Assembly: GCA_020635035.1 (NCBI GenBank)
Contig: JACKAO010000005.1
Coordinates: forward strand, 62,001 to 126,000
Source: Calditrichia bacterium
GTDB lineage: Bacteria; Calditrichota; Calditrichia; Calditrichales; J004
DNA: 64,000 bases
Direction of reading: 5' to 3'
Made by a program: the position numbers and the translations under genes. The stretch's first letter is position 1. Each line of letters begins with the position of its first letter. This document shows, one piece after another, positions 36,830 to 44,811 of the stretch. The notes under the pieces were generated by a model that searched no databases, had not been told where the DNA came from, and worked only from the letters and a program-made list of their open reading frames with translations.

Positions 36830-37546
36830 ATGGATTTATCAATAATTATTCCGGTTTGGAATGAAGAAAATAAAATCCGGAATGATATAATTGCTATAAA
36901 TGACTTTTTCTCAAAGAATAACAGACAAACTGAAATTATTTTAGTAGATGATGGCAGCAGCGATAAAACCAAAGAAATTATCATGGCTGCCACTTCTTTC
37001 TCATCCATTAGAGTCGCGCCCTTAATATTAAAAAAGCACTGCGGTAAAGGATATGCGGTTCGTCAGGGTGTGTTAAATGCAGAAGGCCGTTTCATAATGT
37101 TTATGGATTCAGGTCTGACCGTTCCCCTGAAATTTATTGAAAATGCTATTCAGCAAATAAATGATAAAAATCTCGGATTCATTATCGGGTCAAGGCATTT
37201 ACCGGAAAGTAAGATCGGTTATTCGCAGAATTGGTACAGAAAAGCCTTTTCAGCTTCTTTCAGATTTATTACTAAAAGATTACTGGGATTACCGGATTTT
37301 ATAACGGATACGCAGTGTGGTTTTAAGGTATTCAAAAGAGATGTAGCCAAACAATTATTTCAGCAATCGCAAGAGAATGGCTACTTATTTGATCTTGAAA
37401 TCATTCTGTTGGCATTAAGATCAAAGATACCGTTTGCAGAATTGGCAATAGAATGGAACTGGGACCGCGATACACGTCTGTCTGTAGGAAAAACCAGCCT
37501 GAATATTATGCACGATCTTTATTATTTAAAGCAGCGATTTTTATAA
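36830..37546 (+). CDS. GT2 glycosyltransferase, dolichyl-phosphate sugar synthase-like
   Basis: 238 residues, a single GT-A domain without membrane helices. LSIIIPVWNEE (3-13), ILVDDGSSDKT (37-47) and the later TDTQCGFKVFKRD are typical of the DPM1/ALG5-like group. The usual DxD metal motif reads D93-S-G95 (FMDSGLTVP), so the second Asp is replaced by Gly. It would transfer a hexose from a nucleotide sugar to a polyprenyl phosphate if active. It lies 12 bp after GH130, an unusual partner for a phosphorylase. It converges with apbE with only 5 bp between the stops. Confidence 0.78.
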   Translation: MDLSIIIPVWNEENKIRNDIIAINDFFSKNNRQTEIILVDDGSSDKTKEIIMAATSFSSIRVAPLILKKHCGKGYAVRQGVLNAEGRFIMFMDSGLTVPLKFIENAIQQINDKNLGFIIGSRHLPESKIGYSQNWYRKAFSASFRFITKRLLGLPDFITDTQCGFKVFKRDVAKQLFQQSQENGYLFDLEIILLALRSKIPFAELAIEWNWDRDTRLSVGKTSLNIMHDLYYLKQRFL

Positions 37547-37551
37547 AACTT

Positions 37552-38463
37552 TTAACCCCATTCACCAAAGAACTTGAAAGTAAAAAGTTCATTATTTTCA
37601 ATAATCAGTGCCCCGGTTTCTTCATTTTTATCACAAAACTCTTCAATCTTATCTTCTGGCATAAGCATAAAAGCTGTTGACAATGCATCCGAAACAGCTG
37701 CGTTTTTTGCAATTGCCCATGCAGCAATTTTATCATTTACGGGCTCACCTGAAACAGGATTAATGATATGTTGTCCTTTATTTATTCCTGAACCGCTAAG
37801 CGCATTGCCCTTCAGATTAATCTCATGGATTATTTTGCCTGAAACAGGATGGCTTAACGAAATGCACCAATCATGATCTTCGCTGGCTAAAACAGTGCTC
37901 ATACCACCATTTAGCATAAAACTTTTTGTGCCCCATTCATACAATATATCTTTAACGATCTCCAGTGCATAACCTTTGCCAAAACCGCCCAAATCAATAC
38001 TTATATTTTCGTTTACCTTTTTAACAGTAAAGCTTTCAGAATCGATATAAAGCCAGGGGAAAAGGGACTTGTTTGAATTATTTCCACTTTGATGATTACT
38101 GGAATATTTCCATGAATCATATAATGAGCCTGCCGTAATATCAAACAATCCTTCTGTATTCTTGTAAAGATCGGCACACATTTTAAGACAGTTTAAAACA
38201 TCCGGTCCAACAATTGCCGATTCATTTAATTTTAATGCATTTATTCGTGATACGTCACTGTTTTCTATGAAGCGGCTTAATTCGGTTTCAAGTCTGTCAA
38301 TTTCAATAAATGCCGCCTGGGCGGCTTGAGCAGTATAATCATAGCGATCGCTGTTTATATAGATCTCAAAAATTGTAGCCATCGCTTTGTGTGAAAATTT
38401 TTGAATATTTTGTAGCGATGAACTATTTGGAGATAAAATTATTTGATCAGATGGATTATTCAT
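37552..38463 (-). CDS. apbE: FAD:protein FMN transferase (ApbE-like)
   Basis: 303 residues. Motifs of the family are present: DLGGFGKGYALE (157-168), LNGGMSTVLA, GSGINKGQHIINPVSGEP and VSDALSTAFMLMP. It covalently attaches FMN to Thr/Ser of target flavoproteins, usually in the periplasm, in Na+-NQR, RNF or extracellular electron-transfer proteins. Unlike most, no signal peptide or lipobox is visible at the N-terminus and there is no SD before the ATG, so the start may be misplaced or the protein may be cytoplasmic. No flavinylation target is found in this window. It is 15 bp after the Agl23-like gene. Confidence 0.85.
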   Translation of the reverse strand: MNNPSDQIILSPNSSSLQNIQKFSHKAMATIFEIYINSDRYDYTAQAAQAAFIEIDRLETELSRFIENSDVSRINALKLNESAIVGPDVLNCLKMCADLYKNTEGLFDITAGSLYDSWKYSSNHQSGNNSNKSLFPWLYIDSESFTVKKVNENISIDLGGFGKGYALEIVKDILYEWGTKSFMLNGGMSTVLASEDHDWCISLSHPVSGKIIHEINLKGNALSGSGINKGQHIINPVSGEPVNDKIAAWAIAKNAAVSDALSTAFMLMPEDKIEEFCDKNEETGALIIENNELFTFKFFGEWG

Positions 38464-38478
38464 TTTTAATACCAGATA

Positions 38479-40038
38479 TTAGTTCAGATTATCCCAGGCA
38501 TTTTTTTGTATCAGTAAATCAAAACTTATCCCACTCCTTACAACAAAAGAATGATCCCGATATGGCATATACATTACCCGCCTGCCCGGTGGCGGAACCT
38601 GGTAAATATTATACAAAACATCATCTTTTAAAGCAGTGTTGCTTATGATCAATGGTGCGGGTGCCTGCAGTGTATCCACATGATTATACCAGCCAATGTT
38701 TTTTATATCCCTGAAGTACCATGGTAATGGCCAGTAGTCATTTCCCGGTGCAATTACTTCCGAATAAAAACCGGCATATTCCATGTTTTTTTCAACAATC
38801 TGGTGAACAGATTCAACCAGTTCTTCTATTTCACGGACCGGTTGGGCATAAGCATAAGGATTAGATGCACGGTCGTAATCAACATAATTTATACGAATCG
38901 ATTCCCATGATAATTGCAAAAATCCGGCTGAAATCAGTACCCAAAAAATAATTTGTTTTTTCTGATTTAATTTTTGGTTGAAAAACGCCAGGCTATAGCC
39001 CGATAGAACAATAAATCCGAACCAGAATGTAAGCATATTCCATGGGGTTTTGTAAGGTAGTGCAGAAAATAACATTAAATTCAAAAGACTAAAAATTGCA
39101 ATTATTTTTCCTGAAATTACAAAATTATCCGTATCTGGATTCTTAAATACAAATATGATCCCTGGAATTGCACAAAGGAGCACAAATAATTCTGAAAAGA
39201 ATGAACCGCCACTCCGGTAAAAAAGAATCCATTCCAGGTACTTGTACCATGGATAATTATGCTGATCGGTTTGTATACCACGATTGAAATAGACAGAAAA
39301 GCTATCTAAGAAACGCGATAAGCCATTCAAATCATTCAAAAATGAAGTGTAAAACAGCAGGATAACAATCCCGGTGGAAGCGACCATAAACATCCAGTCT
39401 ATTTTTGAATCAAGCACATTCCTGAAATAATCCCTGGGAATTAACTTAAAAAGGTATAAGACAAAAATGGTAAGTGCAAAAGCTGCCATAATGATAGTCC
39501 AGGTTTCCTTTGTAGCTATCATCAATCCCAGGAACAAACCTGAACTTATTGACATTACCCTGCTCTGTTTTTCAATAAAACCTGCAAAACTGAAAACAAA
39601 AGCATATGTAAAAAAAACAAACATCATTTCATGAATAAAATAGCGGCTATAAAAGACAAATGCCGGAGAAACGGCGGCAATCAGTGCACTGAACCATAAA
39701 TGATCTCGGGTTTGATTGGTTTTAAAAACAAACAAAAGAAGAATAAGCCCAATACCAAAAGTCAGCGGGATGGCTCTGAGTATTTCTGCGTTAAATTCTG
39801 TTATGTTGTTAATATTTCCAGTCCAAAGGAAAGGCAGGCTAAAGTAATATAGAGCAGGCCCATGATATTCATTCGGGTTATAATTGTATTGATTTTCAAT
39901 AAGCAGATCTGCCAGCTTAAAAGCATTTATTGCTTCATCACCATGCATTGGCCGCAAGTCCAGATCCCATGTCCGCAATAATAATGCAACAAAAATTATC
40001 AGGATCATTAAACTATATTTAAAATAAATCTGCTTCAT
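38479..40038 (-). CDS. Agl23-like (TIGR03663-type) polytopic membrane protein
   Basis: 519 residues with about 10-12 hydrophobic helices. RPMHGDEAINA (30-40) and YNPNEYHGPALYY near 54-66 are the hallmark of the flippase-activity-associated Agl23 / GT39-like family, related to enzymes using polyprenyl-linked sugars. The C-terminal about 120 residues are soluble. The ATG at 40038 is only 3 nt after the T-run of a strong terminator, with no SD, so initiation is unusual; an ATG at 40008 is an alternative. The polyprenyl-sugar link fits the GT2 on the opposite strand, but this is inference. Confidence 0.75.
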   Translation of the reverse strand: MKQIYFKYSLMILIIFVALLLRTWDLDLRPMHGDEAINAFKLADLLIENQYNYNPNEYHGPALYYFSLPFLWTGNINNITEFNAEILRAIPLTFGIGLILLLFVFKTNQTRDHLWFSALIAAVSPAFVFYSRYFIHEMMFVFFTYAFVFSFAGFIEKQSRVMSISSGLFLGLMIATKETWTIIMAAFALTIFVLYLFKLIPRDYFRNVLDSKIDWMFMVASTGIVILLFYTSFLNDLNGLSRFLDSFSVYFNRGIQTDQHNYPWYKYLEWILFYRSGGSFFSELFVLLCAIPGIIFVFKNPDTDNFVISGKIIAIFSLLNLMLFSALPYKTPWNMLTFWFGFIVLSGYSLAFFNQKLNQKKQIIFWVLISAGFLQLSWESIRINYVDYDRASNPYAYAQPVREIEELVESVHQIVEKNMEYAGFYSEVIAPGNDYWPLPWYFRDIKNIGWYNHVDTLQAPAPLIISNTALKDDVLYNIYQVPPPGRRVMYMPYRDHSFVVRSGISFDLLIQKNAWDNLN

Positions 40039-40041
40039 AAT

Positions 40042-40084
40042 AAAAAAGGGGCTATCCCAAAAGTTTTGCCTTTAGGACAGCCCC
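40042..40084 (-). terminator. Rho-independent terminator ending the long redox operon
   Basis: On the minus strand GGGGCTGTCC (40084-40075) pairs with GGATAGCCCC (40057-40048), one G-U pair, with a 17-nt loop that can itself fold (AAAG/CTTT), followed by TTTTTTATT. It lies 32 bp after the stop of the discoidin-like gene and immediately before the ATG of the Agl23-like gene. Confidence 0.88.
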
Positions 40085-40116
40085 TGCTGGTTAATACCAT
40101 ACAGGACTTTTAGACT

Positions 40117-40797
40117 TTATTTTACAGGTTTTCCATAGACTTCAACTTCAATATAATGGTTCAGATCGTTGTTTGTATTGCCATTACTGTAACAACGTAC
40201 ATAGCGTCCCTGAACTCCTTTTGCATCTATAAGTTTTCCTTCAGAAGTTTCAACATAATGCATATCTTTTCCTATGCCCTGCCCCGAAGAATTATCGATA
40301 TCATTATTAAAGACAGTTTTAACGTTTTCGATAAAATCAGGATCATCTGCTACCTGAACAATAACATCAAAATAAACACGTGGCTGCTTATGGAAGTGCC
40401 ATAAAACAACTGCATAAATATCAGACTTTTGTCCTAAATCTATTGTAACATGTTGCGTAAATGGCCCTAATTCAACGAAACTGCCGTCACCCGCTTCTTT
40501 ATCTTCATCAGTGATCATGGCAATTTCACCGATGATCGGTTCTTCATCCGTAGATTTAACAGATTTACCGGCAGCCAGATTAATTGTACCGGCAGGTGCC
40601 AGAAAAGGCGGACGGGCTTTCCCAAGCGGCTTTTCAAGATTTGGAACCTGCATGTTTTGCGGAGTGCCAATAAACATGGGTTTGGGTAGTTTAATGTCGA
40701 CTGGCTTCAGATCCTGTTTTTTATCCTGTGCAAAGGCAAATGTTAAACTTATCATTAAAAGAATGGCTGTTATTTTAATAACCTTCAAAAATTTCAT
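40117..40797 (-). CDS. Exported discoidin-like (F5/8-type) protein
   Basis: 226 residues with signal peptide (ends LTFAFAQ). A proline-rich linker (about 25-70) is followed by a galactose-binding-like beta-sandwich: VELGPFTQHVTIDLGQKSD, VVLWHFHKQPRVYFDVIVQV, and GVQGRYVRCYSNGN, close in layout to F5/8 type C domains. No catalytic motif. Strong SD GGAGG. It is last in the long minus-strand train and precedes the terminator. A soluble or matrix-bound partner of the cytochromes or a glycan-binding helper are both possible. Confidence 0.7.
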   Translation of the reverse strand: MKFLKVIKITAILLMISLTFAFAQDKKQDLKPVDIKLPKPMFIGTPQNMQVPNLEKPLGKARPPFLAPAGTINLAAGKSVKSTDEEPIIGEIAMITDEDKEAGDGSFVELGPFTQHVTIDLGQKSDIYAVVLWHFHKQPRVYFDVIVQVADDPDFIENVKTVFNNDIDNSSGQGIGKDMHYVETSEGKLIDAKGVQGRYVRCYSNGNTNNDLNHYIEVEVYGKPVK

Positions 40798-40825
40798 TGT
40801 AATAATTCCTCCAGACTAATTTTTA

Positions 40826-41461
40826 TTAATTTTTTTGTGCAAATTTATTAACGAGTGCAAATCCAAAAACAGATAGTAACACCAGAACGCTGTACCTGTG
40901 AATATCCAACAATGTAATCTGGCCATTCGTTCCAAAAATTGGATACATGCTTAATAGAACCGAGAGAATGGCTGTAATCACGAATAAAACAAAGATCCAG
41001 AAGTATACTTTTAACCGAAAAGATTCCGGTTCTTTGACCTTTTCCTTTGAAACATTGCTGTTCATCTTATCCAACAAATATTTTAATTCAGCATTGCTGA
41101 ACTGAAAATCATGCGCTTTTAATACTACAAAGACCGTAACACAGATTACAAAGACAGGTGCTGCTAACAAATGTAAGATCAGAAATAAACCGCTCATTGC
41201 ATTACCAGAAATAACAGGTAACATACTGCTTAAAACAAGGATAAAAAACATAAGCACTGCCAGACTGAAAACAGACTTTTTAAGAAACCCGAATCCATTA
41301 TTTGTTTTACTGATCTCTTTAAAAGATTTTATCTGGTCAATCATTTCCTTTAAGAAGTTTCTGCTGAATTCCCTGAAACCTGTTTTTTCTGAATTTCTTT
41401 TTTGAAGAATCAAAATTATAAAAAACACAATAACTAGTATTACTAATATCTGGTATATCAT
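40826..41461 (-). CDS. Small membrane protein, candidate b-type cytochrome partner
   Basis: 211 residues with about five membrane helices (first at 1-20, then near 65-85, 90-112, 150-170 and 185-205). Histidines occur near membrane boundaries in LILHLLAAPVFV, VLKAHDF and LLDIHRYSVLVL, compatible with bis-His haem b ligation, but the pattern is too loose to prove it. The ATG follows the cytochrome c stop directly (TAAATG), so the two products are almost certainly made together. A quinone-linked membrane subunit for the heptahaem protein is the simplest reading. Confidence 0.5.
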   Translation of the reverse strand: MIYQILVILVIVFFIILILQKRNSEKTGFREFSRNFLKEMIDQIKSFKEISKTNNGFGFLKKSVFSLAVLMFFILVLSSMLPVISGNAMSGLFLILHLLAAPVFVICVTVFVVLKAHDFQFSNAELKYLLDKMNSNVSKEKVKEPESFRLKVYFWIFVLFVITAILSVLLSMYPIFGTNGQITLLDIHRYSVLVLLSVFGFALVNKFAQKN

Positions 41462-43390
41462 TTATCTGCCTGTACTATTATCTTTTTCGTTTTCAGAAAC
41501 CGCTGTTAGAATTCTGCTGAAACCTTTAAAACCGTAGATTATTATGACTGCGATCAGAATAAAACTGCATACAAACATAAGGTACTTTAACCATGGACGG
41601 AATAAAAAGGAAAATGAGAAAAGGCGGGATTCAAGATAGTTTTGTCCCATCAGATCAGTCATTGAAAGTGGCTGCAATCCGGCCTGTTTCAGTGCCGTAT
41701 CTTTTCTGATATCTGCAAAATAAAAAGGTGATGAAAGGCTATGGCAATCCGCACATCCATTCATCCCCAGAGCCTGGCTGGCAGGACGAACATCATGGGC
41801 GATGGGCCAGGTATAAGGCTTAGCCTGTTCATGATCTTTGTTCCTGAGATTATTCTGATCATCCAGGTAAAAAATCTTCCCTGCACTTACATATACTGCT
41901 TTGCCTCTACTAATTTTTGTCTGCAAAGAATCAAGAACTTTGCTCAGTGTTGAATCAGCTAAAACAGGCCAATCGCCGGTCCCTAAACTATCAAGGTGTG
42001 CAATTATAGGACGTGTAACTTCTGCAAATAACTGAATTTCTAAAGGAACAAGCTTGTTGCTGTCTAATGTTGCCCAGTACGACGGCCATAATAAATTATT
42101 AGGCTCTATGACCCCGTTTTCATTTTCAACAAACACAGGTGTTATAATGTGTGGTAATACCTGGTCATTTTTGTTTGTTTTATGCAATCCAATACCATGA
42201 GCCATTGAAGTTTTCAACTGCAGTAAATTTTCTTCCGGGCGATTTCCGGAATGGCAGGATGTACACGATAGCTTTTCAAAATGAATTGCCGGGATTCCTT
42301 CATGCAAGGGTTTTGGTGCTCCCAATCTTCCGGCAAACTGAGTGTTATCATCTGTACCCAAATGACAACCTTTACAAGTAAGCGATAACTGCATCATATC
42401 CGATCGGCTATCATCAGCATAACCGCGGGTTATATCATGATCAAGTCCGTTACGATGGCAATCCACACAATGCATACCGGCTTTCAGATGAACATCTTCA
42501 TCAAAATGCCAGGTTTCTGTCCTTCTGCTGTCTATGGTTTTATTGGAATGACAGAAATAACAGCGCTCATCTGGAACATCACGGGTTATATCAAAAAACA
42601 CTTCACTTTTATCGTTAAATCTTTCTGACTGATACGAAACTGCAGGTTCAATAGCCCGGGACGGAAGTGTTGCACTGCCAGCATAAATATCGTAGTTATC
42701 AGGCATATCCTTTGCAGAACCTTTTACAGATGCAAACCCGGATGCTGCAGTAGCTGCCCAGCGGAAATTCTGTCTTATAATGTGGGCTGCATATTCTGCC
42801 TGATCATGTGAACGTTCGGCATCGTGGCAACTGAGACAGTTGATCTCCTGTTTTCCGCTTACCTGCCAGCGCCAGAACATTTCCAGCGATTGTGCATTTT
42901 CATCATCACCCACGCTGCCGCCGGGCATTTGCCGGCCAAAACGTGCTATGTAATCAAAGTTGCTCATACCAATCTGCGCAGGTTTGAAGGCACCTTGCCA
43001 GTCACGCATAGACAGTGGAATCTGGCTTGCAGAATAAGGATCGCTATATATCCATGGCTGACCGTTACGACCTGCTGCTACCCCAGAATCCCCTGCATTA
43101 AAATGCCAGCCTTTACGGACAGTTTGATAACTATGACAGGCTCCACAGGTTTTTTCAGTTGAAAAAGGCATCAATGGTGTTTCATCCAGCCATATGACGG
43201 AACTGTCCGGGTCAATTAATTTGATAACGTGCACAGGAATGGCGCGGCTGCCATCAGGATTATCACCAATTTTATTATCCTTTGCATAACTAACAGACAA
43301 CAAAATAAATGTTAATAAAAATATCTTACTTATTTTGCCCGGGATGGATCTATCTTTATTTTTCTGCATTCTTTGTAGTAATCGTTTCAA
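41462..43390 (-). CDS. Heptahaem cytochrome c, membrane anchored
   Basis: 642 residues. Seven CxxCH sites: 82-86, 185-189, 277-281, 308-312, 339-343, 376-380 and 546-550. The N-terminus carries a signal peptide or anchor (about 20-36) and the C-terminus a membrane helix (about 602-621) with a basic cytoplasmic tail. The start annotated is TTG; ATG at 43369 is an alternative and neither has a good SD. The last haem is about 165 residues after the sixth. Multihaem proteins of this type move electrons between quinone or dehydrogenases and periplasmic acceptors. It follows Gfo/Idh gene 43420-44781 by 29 bp, hinting that it takes electrons from sugar oxidation. Confidence 0.85.
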   Translation of the reverse strand: MKRLLQRMQKNKDRSIPGKISKIFLLTFILLSVSYAKDNKIGDNPDGSRAIPVHVIKLIDPDSSVIWLDETPLMPFSTEKTCGACHSYQTVRKGWHFNAGDSGVAAGRNGQPWIYSDPYSASQIPLSMRDWQGAFKPAQIGMSNFDYIARFGRQMPGGSVGDDENAQSLEMFWRWQVSGKQEINCLSCHDAERSHDQAEYAAHIIRQNFRWAATAASGFASVKGSAKDMPDNYDIYAGSATLPSRAIEPAVSYQSERFNDKSEVFFDITRDVPDERCYFCHSNKTIDSRRTETWHFDEDVHLKAGMHCVDCHRNGLDHDITRGYADDSRSDMMQLSLTCKGCHLGTDDNTQFAGRLGAPKPLHEGIPAIHFEKLSCTSCHSGNRPEENLLQLKTSMAHGIGLHKTNKNDQVLPHIITPVFVENENGVIEPNNLLWPSYWATLDSNKLVPLEIQLFAEVTRPIIAHLDSLGTGDWPVLADSTLSKVLDSLQTKISRGKAVYVSAGKIFYLDDQNNLRNKDHEQAKPYTWPIAHDVRPASQALGMNGCADCHSLSSPFYFADIRKDTALKQAGLQPLSMTDLMGQNYLESRLFSFSFLFRPWLKYLMFVCSFILIAVIIIYGFKGFSRILTAVSENEKDNSTGR

Positions 43391-43419
43391 TTTTTTATTA
43401 TCCGTTACAGTCGTAATTG

Positions 43420-44781
43420 TTAAATTTTAAATTCTTCGGGATTGTAATTGATGCGGCGTCCTGCTTTAACGGCTTCATTCACTTTTAATACTGTTACCGC
43501 TGTCTCATAACCAACTTCCACGGGGCAATTTAATTTTTCTTTACCACGGATCGAGTTAAAGAAATTTTCAAGATGTGGTTTATGGTAGGGATCGTTAAAG
43601 ACAACCGGGAGTTCGTGTTTTGGCGGAGCCACTGTCTCACGAACATCAAGCACAACACCCGGTTTTGGTTGAGCAGCATTTTCAACGGGAGCTTTTAATA
43701 TCCCGGAATCTACCCATTTATCCCATGGCGGAGCAGACTGTTCCCTGTAAACACCCCCACGTGCAGCAGATTCAGAAATCTGCAGGGTGCCCTGATCACC
43801 CATAAAATTTTCATAATAACCCTGGCTGCTATTGGTTGTGATTGTCTGATAAAATGCACGGACAGGTCCTTCTGCTGTTTCATACTCAAAGGTTACCAGA
43901 ACAGTATCATACCACTCATGTGTTGCTTTATCATAATAATCTGTTCCGCCACTGGCCATCACCGATTTGGGAACAGCATCCAGAAACCAATTATAAATAT
44001 CAATCTGATGCGAACCCAGATCCACAATCGGACCGCCACCTAATCCTTTATACCAGCGCCAGTTACGGTATTGCAGCATGTTGCTGAAACCATATTTTTT
44101 TAAATTTGAAGTAGATATCGCGTATTTTTCAGGCCAGCCTAAATCAGGCTGAACCGCACGATTCCATTGACCATTAATTGTTGTTATGCGCCCAAGTACT
44201 TTTGCTTCATTGAGCAGCTTTTCTTTACAATAAATATAGCGTGGGTTGCTGCGGCGCTGATGGCCAATCTGAACAAGCTTCCCTGTTCTTTTTGCAGCAC
44301 GAACAATTTGCCTGGCGCCTTCCAGCGTATTGGACATCTCTTTTTCACAGTAAACATTGATGCCGGCATCCATACAGGCAACGGCATGAGGAGCATGCCA
44401 GAAATCGGGAGTGGCAATAATTACAGCATCCAGATCTTTCTCATTCGCAAGCATATCTTTATAATCTTCATAGGCATTAAGATCATGACCATATTTTTTC
44501 AGTAATCGATAAGCGCGCGTCTGATTGTAATCCGTCCAGATGTCACAGACTGCTTTAAATCGAATCCCGGGAATTTTTAATGTGGCATTCATCAATACCT
44601 GTCCCTGTGCTCCTGCCCCAAGCAACGCAATATTCAGGTCATTACTGTCATTCGCTCTTGCCTGTTTTAATATTGCCGGGGCAAAAATCAAACCCGTTCC
44701 GGCAGCAGCGCTTGTCTTCAGAAAGCTGCGTCTGTTGATTGTGTTTTGTGGTTGTTCTTTTGGTATATCCTGTTTATGCAT
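43420..44781 (-). CDS. Tat-exported Gfo/Idh/MocA oxidoreductase (EKE variant)
   Basis: 453 residues. Tat signal (NRRSFLKTSAAAG, 17-29). Rossmann motif ALLGAGAQG (52-60) and the catalytic segment CEKEMSNT, where the usual EKP lysine motif reads E146-K147-E148. The C-terminal half has GGGPIVDLGSHQIDIYNW, the substrate-domain His region. Such exported members keep NAD(P) tightly bound, as in Zymomonas glucose-fructose oxidoreductase, and oxidise or epimerise sugars. Neighbours are a TIM-barrel/DUF1080 fusion (30 bp) and the heptahaem cytochrome. Substrate unknown. Confidence 0.85.
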   Translation of the reverse strand: MHKQDIPKEQPQNTINRRSFLKTSAAAGTGLIFAPAILKQARANDSNDLNIALLGAGAQGQVLMNATLKIPGIRFKAVCDIWTDYNQTRAYRLLKKYGHDLNAYEDYKDMLANEKDLDAVIIATPDFWHAPHAVACMDAGINVYCEKEMSNTLEGARQIVRAAKRTGKLVQIGHQRRSNPRYIYCKEKLLNEAKVLGRITTINGQWNRAVQPDLGWPEKYAISTSNLKKYGFSNMLQYRNWRWYKGLGGGPIVDLGSHQIDIYNWFLDAVPKSVMASGGTDYYDKATHEWYDTVLVTFEYETAEGPVRAFYQTITTNSSQGYYENFMGDQGTLQISESAARGGVYREQSAPPWDKWVDSGILKAPVENAAQPKPGVVLDVRETVAPPKHELPVVFNDPYHKPHLENFFNSIRGKEKLNCPVEVGYETAVTVLKVNEAVKAGRRINYNPEEFKI

Positions 44782-44811
44782 GTGTTTTTACCCGTTATTA
44801 CCTGTTATTAC

